The notes below the pieces were generated by a model, which searched no databases, was not told where the DNA came from, and worked only from the letters and a program-made list of their open reading frames with translations. Of a stretch of DNA of 64,000 bases, positions 18,181 to 27,974 are shown one piece after another. Each line of letters opens with the position of its first letter. Position 1 is the first letter of the stretch. Source of the stretch: an uncultured Alphaproteobacteria bacterium (GTDB lineage: Bacteria > Pseudomonadota > Alphaproteobacteria > Methylaequorales > Methylaequoraceae); NCBI GenBank assembly GCA_902613995.1, contig CACMJG010000001.1, positions 187,518-251,517 on the forward strand. Direction: 5' to 3'. Made by a program: the position numbers and the translations under genes.

Positions 18181-19240
18181 TAATTTCCAATCCAAAACCA
18201 TCTATTCCCACAATATTTTTTGATGATTTAGTTAACAAAATTATTTTCTTTACACCCAAATCGAGAAGTATTTGTGCACCTACTCCATATTCCTTTAGAA
18301 TTTTATTCTTACTATTTGATAAAGTTGATTTTTTTTTTTTCATTTCTTTATCTGGATTTCTTACTATTACAATAACTCCATGATCATTTTTACTTATAAT
18401 TTCAATTGACTTTTCAAGATCTTTATTTTTTAAATCTAGTAAATCAGAAATGATGTTTAAACTATGCATTCTGACTAAAACACTTTTATTTTTTGTTATC
18501 TTTCCTTTGACTAAAACTAGGTGCTCAGTTTCGTCTATTAGGTTTTTATAGACGAACAACTTAAATGTACCATACTTAGGAAGACTTATTTCGTCTCTTT
18601 TTACGCATTTGACAAATTTATCTTTTTTTAATTTATATTCAATCAAATCCTTTATTGATGACATTTTGAGTTTATGTTGTTTGCAGAATTGTTTGAGATC
18701 GTTAAAACGTGCCATTGAACCATCGTCATTCATTATTTCACAAATAACACCAAAAGGACTTGAATCTCCATTAGCAAGTCTAGATAAATCAACAGCAGCT
18801 TCTGTATGACCAGCTCTTTCTAGAACTCCTCCGTCTTTGGCTAACAAAGGAAAAATATGACCTGGACTAACCAAATCGTTTGCTTTGGATTTTGGAGAGA
18901 CTGCAACTTTTATAGTTTGCGACCTGTCCTTAGCACTTATACCAGTGGTAACTCCTTTTTTAGCCTCAATTGAGACAGTAAATGCAGTTCTATGTCTGCT
19001 GTGATTATCGTCAGTCATAAGCTTTAAATTTAGTTTTTGAAATCTTTTTTTATCTAGTGCCAAACAAATCAATCCACGAGCATATTTTGCCATAAAATTT
19101 ATTTTTTGAGGAGAAACATGCGTTGCAGAAAAGACAAGATCTCCCTCATTTTCTCTTTTTTCGTCATCAACTATTACAACCATCTTTCCTTTAGACAAAT
19201 CTTTAATAATTTGTGAAATTGAAGAAAAACTTGTTTTCAT
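18161..19240 (-). CDS. ribB: DHBP synthase fused to a degenerate GTP cyclohydrolase II-like domain (RibBX type)
   Basis: 359 residues. The N-terminal domain (about 1-205) is a complete 3,4-dihydroxy-2-butanone 4-phosphate synthase: [13 protein letters not shown] near 29, [45 protein letters not shown]. The C-terminal part (about 215-359) aligns in outline to GTP cyclohydrolase II (VRMHS..., [20 protein letters not shown] near the end), but the three zinc cysteines (normally in SECLTGD and RCDCG) and the EGRGIGL loop are absent. It therefore probably makes only DHBP; such RibBX proteins are known in Proteobacteria. GTP cyclohydrolase II must be encoded elsewhere. Confidence 0.92.
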   Translation of the reverse strand: MKTSFSSISQIIKDLSKGKMVVIVDDEKRENEGDLVFSATHVSPQKINFMAKYARGLICLALDKKRFQKLNLKLMTDDNHSRHRTAFTVSIEAKKGVTTGISAKDRSQTIKVAVSPKSKANDLVSPGHIFPLLAKDGGVLERAGHTEAAVDLSRLANGDSSPFGVICEIMNDDGSMARFNDLKQFCKQHKLKMSSIKDLIEYKLKKDKFVKCVKRDEISLPKYGTFKLFVYKNLIDETEHLVLVKGKITKNKSVLVRMHSLNIISDLLDLKNKDLEKSIEIISKNDHGVIVIVRNPDKEMKKKKSTLSNSKNKILKEYGVGAQILLDLGVKKIILLTKSSKNIVGIDGFGLEINGTKKI

Positions 19241-19812
19241 TTGTTAAGAGCCTTAAACACATATCTTGCTAACAAGTCAATTTCTGTATTAAATTTGTCA
19301 CCAACATCTGAAAACTTTAAGTTTGTATTTTCCCATGTAAAAGGCACAATGCTTACATCAAAATTTACTCCTTCAACTTTATTTACTGTTAAAGAAATTC
19401 CATCAATACAAATAGAACACTTATTTGTTAAATATTTAGATAAGTCGGCAGATATCGAAAAATTTAAAATCCAAGAATCTTTATCATTTTTTATATCATT
19501 GAGAGTTGAAATACCGTCTACATGACCGAAAACAAGATGACCACTCAAATCCTCTCCAATTTTTAGTGATTTTTCAAGGTTTAATTTATCACCTTCTTTC
19601 TTTAATTTAAAATTTGTTTTAGAAACTGTTTCAGATGATAAATTACAAAAAAATATATCCTTCTCAAAACTGCTAACTGTTAAGCATACACCTGAACATG
19701 ATATTGATTCTCCTAGAATCAAACTACTAAATTCTGATTTTATTCCTAGAACTCTTGATTTTGCATTCCAAGAATGAATGACACCGACTTTTTTAATTAT
19801 TCCTGTAAACAT
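19237..19812 (-). CDS. ribE: Riboflavin synthase alpha chain
   Basis: 191 residues, two lumazine-binding repeats. Repeat 1 starts MFTGIIKKVGVIHSW and has SCSGVCLTVSSFEKD and the linker KIGEDLSGHLVFGHVDG; repeat 2 has SICIDGISLTVNKVEG and FNTEIDLLARYV. It dismutates two lumazines to riboflavin. The start is 3 bases from the ribD stop, and the stop overlaps the ribB start by 4 bases. Confidence 0.96.
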   Translation of the reverse strand: MFTGIIKKVGVIHSWNAKSRVLGIKSEFSSLILGESISCSGVCLTVSSFEKDIFFCNLSSETVSKTNFKLKKEGDKLNLEKSLKIGEDLSGHLVFGHVDGISTLNDIKNDKDSWILNFSISADLSKYLTNKCSICIDGISLTVNKVEGVNFDVSIVPFTWENTNLKFSDVGDKFNTEIDLLARYVFKALNK

Positions 19813-19815
19813 ATT

Positions 19816-20919
19816 TCAATAATTTTGTCTTTCTAATATTTCCATCGTATTATTTTTTACAATTGATAATTGCGTAGGTTTAAAAGTTATTTTTTTCTTT
19901 TTATTTAAAAAGTTAACAGCATTTTCTCCTTCGCAACCAATAAAGTAATTAGATCTAAAAATAACTAAACGATCAACTAAATCTTCATTAAGAAATGATG
20001 TAAAAACTTCTCCACCTCCCTCTACAAATAAGTTGCAAACTCCAAGTTTAGCTAAGTGTTCAATTATATTAGCCAACTTAAACATATTGTTATCTAACAT
20101 AAATACTTTTACTTTTTTTTTTTGGATTTTTTTTATTACTTTATTTTCACTCTTTACAGTAAAAATAAAAGTTCGATTTATTTTACAATTTTTAAAAATA
20201 TTTGAATCTAAGTCTAAATCTAATTTTTTGGAAAGAATAATTCTTATTGGAGAAAATCTTTTTAAACCCTCTATTCTGCAGTTTAGTTTTGGGTTATCAA
20301 TATTAACAGTATTTTTACCAACTAAAATGGCATCAGCCTCGGATCTCATAAGATGAACAATTTTTTTTACCTGATCGTTTGTAATTCTTTCAGATTTATT
20401 TAGTTTAGACGCAATTTTTGTATCAATTGAAGATCCAATCTTTAAGGTGACCTTTGGACGATTGAACTTTCTATTTAAAATATATCCATCATAAATTTGT
20501 TTAGTTTCTTTATTCAAAATATCCCCTAATACCTCTAATCCACTAGTTCTTAATAGTTTTTCTCCTGATCCATTGACTCTTTTGTCAGGATCCCTGAGTG
20601 AAAAAACAACTCTATTAATTTTTGATCTTAAAATCTTAGACACACAGGACTCGTCTCTTCCAGAATGACAACAAGGTTCTAAAGTCGAATAAAGCGTATA
20701 ATGATGTTTTTTTTTAAAAGTGACTTTTCTTAAAGCAACTGCCTCGGCATGAGGCCTTCCCCCTTCAAAAGTGTAACCAAAGGAAACAATCTTATTGAAG
20801 TTTTTTTTGGCATTCGACTCCACTATCAAAGAGACAACAGGGGGATTGGGAAAAGTCGTTCCAATTATTTTTTTTAAAAGAAAAATCGCAATTTTAATGT
20901 ATTTTATATCTAAATCCAC
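19816..20919 (-). CDS. ribD: Bifunctional riboflavin deaminase/reductase
   Basis: 367 residues. The deaminase domain (1-145) has the zinc motifs HAEAVAL and EPCCHSGRDESC; the reductase domain (about 146-367) has VTLKIGSSIDTKIA, DAILVGKNTVNIDNPKL and VEGGGEVFTSFL. It carries out two successive steps from the GTP cyclohydrolase II product. It follows nrdR by three bases, a conserved order. Confidence 0.95.
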   Translation of the reverse strand: MDLDIKYIKIAIFLLKKIIGTTFPNPPVVSLIVESNAKKNFNKIVSFGYTFEGGRPHAEAVALRKVTFKKKHHYTLYSTLEPCCHSGRDESCVSKILRSKINRVVFSLRDPDKRVNGSGEKLLRTSGLEVLGDILNKETKQIYDGYILNRKFNRPKVTLKIGSSIDTKIASKLNKSERITNDQVKKIVHLMRSEADAILVGKNTVNIDNPKLNCRIEGLKRFSPIRIILSKKLDLDLDSNIFKNCKINRTFIFTVKSENKVIKKIQKKKVKVFMLDNNMFKLANIIEHLAKLGVCNLFVEGGGEVFTSFLNEDLVDRLVIFRSNYFIGCEGENAVNFLNKKKKITFKPTQLSIVKNNTMEILERQNY

Positions 20920-20922
20920 TTC

Positions 20923-21384
20923 CTATTCGTTTTTAAGATTTAAATTTTTATCAATGAACTTTCTAAAATCATCAGTTTCTTGAAAATCCTTATACACCGA
21001 AGCAAATCTTAAATAAGCTACTCTATCTAACTCTTTTAGAGCATCCATTACGAGTTCTCCAATTACTTTTGTCGGAATTTCAGTTTCACCTGAACTTTCT
21101 AGTCTTCTTTGTATACTATTAGTTATTAATTCTATCTTGTCAGGTTTAACTGGTCGTTTTCTGCATGAAATGTTAATAGATCTTACTAGTTTTTCCCTAT
21201 CAAATATCGTCCTGCTGTCATCTTTTTTTATCACCATTAATTCTCTTAATTGAACTCTCTCGAATGTGGTGAATCTAGCACCGCAGGCCGGGCATTGCCT
21301 CCTTCTTCTGATAGAGCTATTATCTTCTGTTGGTCTAGAATCCTTAACTTGGGTTTCTTCATGGCCACAAAATGGACATCTCAT
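20923..21384 (-). CDS. nrdR: Transcriptional repressor NrdR
   Basis: 153 residues: an N-terminal zinc ribbon ([18 protein letters not shown] with a second [13 protein letters not shown] pair) and an ATP-cone (about 50-135, [20 protein letters not shown]). NrdR senses ATP/dATP and represses ribonucleotide reductase genes; none of those genes is in this window. It leads the riboflavin operon and lies 57 bases downstream of glyA. Confidence 0.97.
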   Translation of the reverse strand: MRCPFCGHEETQVKDSRPTEDNSSIRRRRQCPACGARFTTFERVQLRELMVIKKDDSRTIFDREKLVRSINISCRKRPVKPDKIELITNSIQRRLESSGETEIPTKVIGELVMDALKELDRVAYLRFASVYKDFQETDDFRKFIDKNLNLKNE

Positions 21385-21441
21385 AAAATAGCTTACCTAT
21401 CTCTAGTAAAAAGCAAATAATTTCTTTTACAGCAAAGGATG

Positions 21442-22725
21442 TTAGATGGCAGTGCTATAAATTGGAAATTTTTCACATAAAGCTTTCACTTTTGATTTCA
21501 CTTCCTTTTCAACCTTTGAATTATCTTCTGGGTTTAAGGATAAACCGTCTAGGACATCTCCAATGAGATTACCAACAATACGAAATTCTTCTTTTCCGAA
21601 ACCTCTACTGGTACCAGCAGGTGTTCCCAGTCTTATTCCTGAAGTTACAAAAGGACTTTCAGGATCAAATGGAACACCGTTCTTGTTGCAAGTAATGCCA
21701 GCGTTCTCAAGTGATCTTTCCGCGGCTTTTCCAGTTATTTTTTTTGGTCTCAAATCTACAAGCACAAGATGAGTATCTGTTCCACCTGAAACTACTTCTA
21801 AGCCTCTTTCTAGCATTACTTCGGATAGAACCTTAGAATTCGAAACGACAGATTCAATATATTTACTAAAATCAGGTTGTAGTGCTTCGCCAAAAGCTAC
21901 TGCTTTAGCACATATCACGTGCATGAGCGGACCACCTTGAAGGCCCGGGAAAACAGCAGAATTAATTTTTTTTGCGTGGGCTTCGTTATTAGTAAGAATT
22001 ATTCCACCTCTAGGTCCTCTGAGTGTTTTGTGAGTTGTTGACGTTACAACGTCTGCAAATTCGAGTGGGTTAGGATAAAGTCCTGTAGCTACTAGGCCAG
22101 CAAAGTGTGCCATATCTACAAGGAAAAGGGCCCCAACTTTATCAGCAATTTCTTTAAATTTTTTGAAATCAATTATCCTTGGATATGATGATCCTCCTGC
22201 AATTATCAACTTAGGTTTATTCTCTGTAGCCAATTTTTCAACTTCATCATAATCAATCAAAGCTGTGTCTTTTCTGACTCCGTATTGGATTGCATTAAAC
22301 CATTTGCCTGATTCATTTGGTGGGGCGCCATGTGTTAAATGACCTCCAGCAGCTAGAGACATTCCCATTATTGTATCACCTGGTTTTAACAATGCTAAAA
22401 AAACAGCTTGATTTGCCTGAGATCCTGAATGCACTTGAACGTTAGCAAAACCGGCGTTAAATAATTTTTTTATTCTATCAATGCAAATGTCTTCAACAAC
22501 ATCTACATGTTCACATCCGCCGTAGTATCTTTTACCAGAATACCCTTCAGCATATTTATTTGTTAGTATTGTTCCTTGTGCCTCTAACACTGCCTTTGAA
22601 ACAATATTCTCAGAAGCAATCAATTCAATTTGATCGTTCTGTCTATGATATTCGTTTTTTATAGCCTCTAGGACTGCTGGATCAGTTTGTGTCAAACTGC
22701 TTTCAAAAAATAGTTGTGCTGTCAT
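21442..22725 (-). CDS. glyA: Serine hydroxymethyltransferase
   Basis: 427 residues. PLP enzyme with [20 protein letters not shown] N terminus, [33 protein letters not shown] and the PLP lysine in [14 protein letters not shown]. It interconverts serine and glycine with tetrahydrofolate. With the serine-glyoxylate aminotransferase operon at 31.5 kb it would allow glycine and one-carbon units to enter central metabolism through serine. It lies 17 bases downstream of rpiB. Confidence 0.98.
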   Translation of the reverse strand: MTAQLFFESSLTQTDPAVLEAIKNEYHRQNDQIELIASENIVSKAVLEAQGTILTNKYAEGYSGKRYYGGCEHVDVVEDICIDRIKKLFNAGFANVQVHSGSQANQAVFLALLKPGDTIMGMSLAAGGHLTHGAPPNESGKWFNAIQYGVRKDTALIDYDEVEKLATENKPKLIIAGGSSYPRIIDFKKFKEIADKVGALFLVDMAHFAGLVATGLYPNPLEFADVVTSTTHKTLRGPRGGIILTNNEAHAKKINSAVFPGLQGGPLMHVICAKAVAFGEALQPDFSKYIESVVSNSKVLSEVMLERGLEVVSGGTDTHLVLVDLRPKKITGKAAERSLENAGITCNKNGVPFDPESPFVTSGIRLGTPAGTSRGFGKEEFRIVGNLIGDVLDGLSLNPEDNSKVEKEVKSKVKALCEKFPIYSTAI

Positions 22726-22742
22726 TTTTTCTCCATATTATT

Positions 22743-23177
22743 TTATTCTACAAGATTAAATTTATCAAGTCTAGCTTGATGACGTCCACCTTCATAGTTT
22801 GTTTTCAAAAATACTAATAAACATTTAATAGCTTCTTGCTCAGAAATCAACCTTGAACCTAAAACTAAAATGTTGGCATCGTTATGTTGCCTAGCCAAAA
22901 TTGACATCTTATTATTCATACAAAGAGCTGCACGAACATTTTTAAACCTATTTGCGACCATTGACATTCCGATACCTGAACCACAAATCAAAACACCTAC
23001 TAAATCGTTTTTTAAATCAATTTTTTTAGACAGCTTTTTTGCATAATCCGGATAATCAACAGAGTTTTCAGAAAAAGGACCTAGGTCCTCAAATGTTATT
23101 TCGCCTTGTAATTCTTCAATTAAAATTTGTTTTAACTTGAATCCAGCATGATCACTAGCAATTAAGACCTTATTCAC
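22743..23177 (-). CDS. rpiB: Ribose-5-phosphate isomerase B
   Basis: 144 residues with IASDHAGFKLK at the N terminus, the catalytic cysteine in GVLICGSGIGMSMVANRF, and HNDANILVLGSR. It interconverts ribose 5-phosphate and ribulose 5-phosphate. The rpiB-glyA-nrdR-ribD order is conserved in alphaproteobacteria. One base separates it from the symporter gene upstream. Confidence 0.96.
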   Translation of the reverse strand: MNKVLIASDHAGFKLKQILIEELQGEITFEDLGPFSENSVDYPDYAKKLSKKIDLKNDLVGVLICGSGIGMSMVANRFKNVRAALCMNNKMSILARQHNDANILVLGSRLISEQEAIKCLLVFLKTNYEGGRHQARLDKFNLVE

Positions 23178-23178
23178 A

Positions 23179-24600
23179 TTAATTTTCCTTTAATTTTAAT
23201 ATATCTAATTTTAATTGTGATGATAGAAAGTATAATCCAATGATATTTGGTATAGACATAGCGAAAATCATTGAATCAGAGAAATTTATAACACTTTCAA
23301 GATTCATCGAAGTACCAATTACTGTAAAACTTAGGAAAATTATTTTGAAAGAATATTTGCTTAAAGAACTTATTCCAAATAAATACGTCCAACATCTCAA
23401 GCCATAATATGACCATGTTATCAAAGTAGATATAGCAAAAAGAGTAATTGCTAAAGCCAAAATTGTTGGGAACCAAGTGAAAACTGATTCAAATGCTCTC
23501 GAGGTCAATTCAACTCCTTGTATACCTGAGTTACTCTCATAAACACCTGTCATAATAATTACTAATGCTGTCATGGAACACACAATTATTGTATCTACAA
23601 CTGGAGACAACAATGACATGAATCCAGTATTCAAATGATTATTACTTTTTGCAGGAGCATATGCAATTGGGGCAGATCCAATTCCTGATTCGTTTGAAAA
23701 AACTGCTCTTTTTACTCCAGCAATAAGGGAGCCTAAAAATCCCCCAACTGAAGCATCAAGGCTAAATGCACTTGAGAATATTTTATAAATTGTTTCAGGA
23801 ATCAAACCAAAATTGGAGATTATAATGTACAAACAAGAAAAAACATAAATGAATGCCATTAATGGAACAAGTCTTTCAGTAACTTTTCCAATTGATTTTA
23901 TGCCACCGATAATTATGAAACCGACAATAAAAGCAAATACTATTCCACCTAACCAACCTTTATTGAATAAAGGGCTATTTTCAGATCCAGTTGCTTCAAC
24001 AATTTGTTGAAAAGCTTGATTTGCCTGGAACATATTTCCTCCTCCAAAAGAACCACCTATACAACAAATTGCAAAGAATATTGCTAAAAATTTCCCCAAT
24101 TTTACATAACCAAGTTGACCCATTCCGTCTGATAGGTATCTAATTGCTCCACCTGAAACTGTGCCATCTTTATGTATTATTCTGTATTTGTGGCCTAAAC
24201 TGACTTCCACAAACTTCAAGGTCATACCAAAAAAAGCTGTTATAATCATCCATAACATTGCTCCAGGTCCACCTATTGAAATAGCAACGGCAACACCAGC
24301 AATATTCCCAAGACCAATTGTTCCAGACATTGCAGCAGTAAAAGATTGAAAATGAGTAATCTCTCCTGGATGACTTGGATCATCGTATTTACCAAATGCT
24401 ACATTAAGTGCTCTTTTAAAATAGAAAATATTTACAAATCTGAAATAAAAAGAAAAATAAAGGCTGGCAAACACAAGCCATAAAACAATGAATGGAATCT
24501 GATTTCCAAAAAAGGAGAAACTTCCAAAAACAAAGCCAGTGATTGAATCAGAAATTGGTTTAAGAAATGTCTCAATATTTTTGTCTAAATTTTCAATCAT
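23179..24600 (-). CDS. Alanine/glycine:cation symporter family protein (AGCS)
   Basis: 473 residues, about 10-11 membrane segments. The AGCS signature SFTAAMSGTIGLGNIAGVAVAISIGGPGAMLWM is clear, as are GGSFGGGNMFQANQAFQ and RAVFSNESGIGSAPIAYA. These carriers move alanine, glycine or glutamine with Na+ or H+. Its place directly upstream of rpiB-glyA hints that glycine or alanine is the substrate, an inference. It may have been inserted into the conserved rpiB-glyA-nrdR group. Confidence 0.93.
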   Translation of the reverse strand: MIENLDKNIETFLKPISDSITGFVFGSFSFFGNQIPFIVLWLVFASLYFSFYFRFVNIFYFKRALNVAFGKYDDPSHPGEITHFQSFTAAMSGTIGLGNIAGVAVAISIGGPGAMLWMIITAFFGMTLKFVEVSLGHKYRIIHKDGTVSGGAIRYLSDGMGQLGYVKLGKFLAIFFAICCIGGSFGGGNMFQANQAFQQIVEATGSENSPLFNKGWLGGIVFAFIVGFIIIGGIKSIGKVTERLVPLMAFIYVFSCLYIIISNFGLIPETIYKIFSSAFSLDASVGGFLGSLIAGVKRAVFSNESGIGSAPIAYAPAKSNNHLNTGFMSLLSPVVDTIIVCSMTALVIIMTGVYESNSGIQGVELTSRAFESVFTWFPTILALAITLFAISTLITWSYYGLRCWTYLFGISSLSKYSFKIIFLSFTVIGTSMNLESVINFSDSMIFAMSIPNIIGLYFLSSQLKLDILKLKEN

Positions 24601-24626
24601 CTGTTTAATTTTAAACGAAAAAAAAA

Positions 24627-25931
24627 TTACTGCAAAATTTCAATTAATTTTTCATAAGAATTAATTAGATTTTCTTTTTTTATACAATAAGGTGGCATAA
24701 AATAAACTGTATTTCCGAGTGGGCGCAACAACAACCCGTTTTCAAGAAATTTCTTTCTCATTTCAAGACTTTCTAAAGAACCGTAGCTATCGGAAATATT
24801 TTTAAAATCAAATGCTGCAATTGTTCCTAATTTACGAATTTTTGAAATATTTTGAAGTTTTGATATTTTTTTTAAACAGTCATTGTGAATTTTAGAGATT
24901 TCTTCAATTTTTGTAAAAGTTTTATCCTCATTAAATAAATTTAGAGAACTAAGAGCTGCTGCACATGCAACAGGATTAGCAGAAAATGAATGCCCATGAA
25001 GAAATGTTTTATTAAAATTAGTGTCTACAAAAACTTTATGTATTTCCTCGCTAAACACTGAAGCTGCAAGAGGAATAAATCCTCCAGTGAGTGATTTTGC
25101 CAAACAAATTATATCTGGTTTCATAGTTAAATGATCTGTTGCGAACATTTTTCCAGTTCTTCCAAAACCAGTCATAACCTCATCAAATATTACAAGTATT
25201 CCTTGATCTTTAAACATTTTCACTAACTTATCCAAAAACTCTTTTCTACAAATTTTCATACCTCCTGCACCCTGAACAAGTGGCTCTAAAATTACAGCAG
25301 CAATTTTACCTTTCTCTTTTTCAACAATTTTATATGCAGCATTCATAGCTAATCTCTCACTTTCTTCAAGTTGATTGTTCCCCCACCAATCCTCTGGAAA
25401 AGGAATAAAAGAATTTTTGTGTAAAATATCCTCAAATGGCTTATAAAAGCCGGTTGTTTTACCCACAGACATTGCACCGAAAGTGTCGCCATGGTATCCG
25501 CCTGAAAATGCAATAAATTTTGTTTTTTTTTTTCCTAAATTATGCCAATACTGAATTGCAACTTTCATCGCAATTTCAACAGAAGTTGAACCATTATCTG
25601 AATAGAAGACTCGAGACAAGTTTTTGGGTAAAATATCAACAATTCTAGCAGCCAAGTCTACAGCTGGATGATGCGTAAAGCCAGCAAAAAGAACTTGCTC
25701 AAATTTTTTGGACTGATTAAAAACAGAATTTACCATTTCGTTTCTGCAATGACCATGCGTATTTATCCACCACGAGGATATTAAATCAATATACTCTTTA
25801 CCTTCAATATCAAAGAGTTTTTCATCTTTTGCTGAACTAATAATTATTGGATCTTCAGAAAATGAAGATTGTGTAAAAGGATGCCAAAGAAATTTTTTAT
25901 CCTTAGCTAAAATTTGTTTTTTTGATTTCAT
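24627..25931 (-). CDS. bioA: Adenosylmethionine-8-amino-7-oxononanoate aminotransferase
   Basis: 434 residues. Class III aminotransferase with HPFTQSSF near the N terminus, ISSWWINTHGHCRNEM (the WW(I/V)N..GH pattern typical of BioA), FYSDNGSTSVEIAMK, FDEVMTGFGRTG and PLP lysine in CLAKSLTGGFIPLAA. It makes 7,8-diaminopelargonate using SAM as amino donor. It overlaps bioD by 4 bases as the last gene of the biotin operon. Confidence 0.96.
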   Translation of the reverse strand: MKSKKQILAKDKKFLWHPFTQSSFSEDPIIISSAKDEKLFDIEGKEYIDLISSWWINTHGHCRNEMVNSVFNQSKKFEQVLFAGFTHHPAVDLAARIVDILPKNLSRVFYSDNGSTSVEIAMKVAIQYWHNLGKKKTKFIAFSGGYHGDTFGAMSVGKTTGFYKPFEDILHKNSFIPFPEDWWGNNQLEESERLAMNAAYKIVEKEKGKIAAVILEPLVQGAGGMKICRKEFLDKLVKMFKDQGILVIFDEVMTGFGRTGKMFATDHLTMKPDIICLAKSLTGGFIPLAASVFSEEIHKVFVDTNFNKTFLHGHSFSANPVACAAALSSLNLFNEDKTFTKIEEISKIHNDCLKKISKLQNISKIRKLGTIAAFDFKNISDSYGSLESLEMRKKFLENGLLLRPLGNTVYFMPPYCIKKENLINSYEKLIEILQ

Positions 25932-26569
25932 ATAACTCCAAACAAAGTTTTCATATCTTCAACTGATTTTTTATTAATAACTGATTTAAATGGTATCTTG
26001 GCAATTATATTAATTTTTTTGCCATAAATTTTTTTTCCAAACTTTGCAATAGTCTTAAAGGTTTCAGGTTCGTTATCTCCGACAAAAACAATTCCGCATA
26101 ATTTTATTTTTTTTTGTTTTAAAAGATTTATCGACAAGAGTGTGTGGTTTATTGTTCCTAATTGCGACCTACTAACTAAGATAACTGGAAAATTAAAAAA
26201 TTTTATTAAATCGATCATGAGCATTTTATCATTCAATGGCACGTTTAATCCGCCAGCGCCTTCAATAAAAATTTTTTTTTTTAGCTTTTCATTCAAAACA
26301 TTTTTAAATTTAACCATTCTAATTTTTTTTTTCTCAAAGTCAGCGGCGATATTGGGGCTTAATCCTTTTTCAAAAAAATAAGTTTCTGGAAGTATTGTTT
26401 TTCTATTACAATTTTTTGTAATTATATCTGAATCTCTATAACCAAATTTATCAACACCACATTGAATAGGCTTATAATAAATTGCATCAAATTTATTTAC
26501 TAAAATTGAAGCTACTAAAGTTTTACCAACTCCTGTATCGGTTCCAGAAATAAAATATCCTTTCAGCAT
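25928..26569 (-). CDS. bioD: Dethiobiotin synthetase
   Basis: 213 residues with the P-loop GTDTGVGKTLVA (about 9-20), YKPIQCGVD, and EGAGGLNVPLN. It closes the ureido ring of dethiobiotin with ATP and CO2. The start shares a base with the bioC stop and the stop overlaps bioA. Confidence 0.94.
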   Translation of the reverse strand: MLKGYFISGTDTGVGKTLVASILVNKFDAIYYKPIQCGVDKFGYRDSDIITKNCNRKTILPETYFFEKGLSPNIAADFEKKKIRMVKFKNVLNEKLKKKIFIEGAGGLNVPLNDKMLMIDLIKFFNFPVILVSRSQLGTINHTLLSINLLKQKKIKLCGIVFVGDNEPETFKTIAKFGKKIYGKKINIIAKIPFKSVINKKSVEDMKTLFGVI

Positions 26570-27315
26570 TAATCTCTAATTTTCCTTATAAAAAAATAAT
26601 TAATATCAAAGTTAACTTTAATTTTGCCTTTATCTCTTCTCATACTATAAAGATCTCGGATATTAAATACATTGTTACTCACATTAGCTCCTATTTTTTT
26701 TAGACTTTGCAAGAAAAACATTATATTTTTATATTCTAGCTCATGGATCATCCTTTTCATTGTGAAATAAAATTTTTTATTATTTAAAAGTTCTTCCATT
26801 TTTTTCTCATGTGGAAAATCATTAATTAATTTATGATGTTTAGTTTTTAAACTATTAAAACTTCTAGAGTTGGGAAAAGAAATGAGCACAATAGATTTTT
26901 TTTTAATTGAATTTAGTATTTTTTTAATAAGCTTTGAAAAATCTTTTGACCAATGAAGTGACATATTTGACACAATTAAATTATAATTTTCAAAATTATC
27001 AAAAAAATCAAAGTCATTTTCAAAAAAAAAAACATTTTGATTCTTAAATCTTATTTTTGATTTTTTAATCATATTATTAGAAATATCTAATAAGTGAATT
27101 CTGGTTAAACTTAAATTTTCAGATATTTTTTTACTACAAAATCCTGTTCCACAACCAAGTTCTAATAAAGAAAATCCTTCTTCATTTTGTTTAAGTTCAT
27201 TAAAAAATAAATCTAATAGATTTTTTGATATTTCTTTTTGTATGCTGGAATGTTTATCATAACAATCAGCTCCTTGATCAAATGAATTTTTTACTTTTTT
27301 TTTGAATGTGTCCAC
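26569..27315 (-). CDS. bioC: Malonyl-ACP O-methyltransferase BioC
   Basis: 248 residues. N-terminal KNSFDQGADCYDKHSSIQKEISKNLL is the typical BioC opening (F..AA..YD..A..Q), followed by SAM motif I LLELGCGTGFCSKKI and VSNMSLHWSKDF. BioC methylates malonyl-ACP so that the fatty acid enzymes can build the pimeloyl chain. It shares a base with the esterase gene upstream. This places a BioC-type pimelate pathway in the organism. Confidence 0.9.
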   Translation of the reverse strand: MDTFKKKVKNSFDQGADCYDKHSSIQKEISKNLLDLFFNELKQNEEGFSLLELGCGTGFCSKKISENLSLTRIHLLDISNNMIKKSKIRFKNQNVFFFENDFDFFDNFENYNLIVSNMSLHWSKDFSKLIKKILNSIKKKSIVLISFPNSRSFNSLKTKHHKLINDFPHEKKMEELLNNKKFYFTMKRMIHELEYKNIMFFLQSLKKIGANVSNNVFNIRDLYSMRRDKGKIKVNFDINYFFIRKIRD

Positions 27316-27974
27316 TATATTTTCTCAAGAACTTTATAAATTAATTCAAAACATATCTCAGGATTCGTCTTTGGAAATCCATGATCATATTCACTTAAAA
27401 AGCTTATATCGTGATTATCATTATTTAAAAAATCTATACTTTCTTTATTAATGTTTAACACTTTGTCATTTGTTGAATAAAATGTGTGGATAGGAAAATT
27501 TAACTTATTAAATTTAAAGGACAAATTTTCACGTTGGAGTTCTATTAATGCATTTCTTAGCGTTTCAATATTAATAACTTTGTGAAAAGAATATTCAACA
27601 TTACATGTTTCGTAGAAGTTTTTAAGAACTTTGACAGGATTTTCTAACAATTGTTTATGCATATAAGCAATTTTATCATATGTTAGATTTGGCTTTTTTT
27701 GATAATTGATAAAATCTGGTGCTCCAAAAAAGTTGAATAATAATCTACATGGAATTTCATTTTTTAAAAACCAATTAAGACCATAAGAATGAACTATGAA
27801 AATATTGTTATCACTTTTAAAAAAAAGTTTTGTTTGTTTTGTTTTTGAGAAGAATTTAAGATCTAATGATTCTGAATTTTCACAAACATCAAGAGACTCA
27901 ATTTTCTTTTTTACTGAGTTCCAAAAAGTTTTGTCAAAACCCCAACCATGAATAAAATAAAAATTAAATTTCAT
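27315..27974 (-). CDS. Alpha/beta hydrolase, candidate pimeloyl-ACP methyl ester esterase
   Basis: 219 residues, short for an alpha/beta hydrolase. It begins FYFIHGWGFDKTFW (oxyanion-loop HGWG as in BioH) and has a nucleophile elbow HSYG with Ser63, an acid in YSTNDKVLN and a late His in EYDHGFPKT, so a Ser-Asp-His triad is readable. Its one-base overlaps with bioF and bioC and its place in the operon imply it removes the methyl group added by BioC. BioH, BioG, BioJ, BioK and BioV are alternative, non-homologous-by-name answers to this step; this one resembles BioH in motif, BioG in length and place. I leave the symbol open. Confidence 0.75.
   Translation of the reverse strand: MKFNFYFIHGWGFDKTFWNSVKKKIESLDVCENSESLDLKFFSKTKQTKLFFKSDNNIFIVHSYGLNWFLKNEIPCRLLFNFFGAPDFINYQKKPNLTYDKIAYMHKQLLENPVKVLKNFYETCNVEYSFHKVINIETLRNALIELQRENLSFKFNKLNFPIHTFYSTNDKVLNINKESIDFLNNDNHDISFLSEYDHGFPKTNPEICFELIYKVLEKI

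Noticed and set aside
20033..20356. 107-codon plus-strand frame opposite ribD
   Set aside because: Antisense shadow; no motif and overlaps the reductase domain fully.
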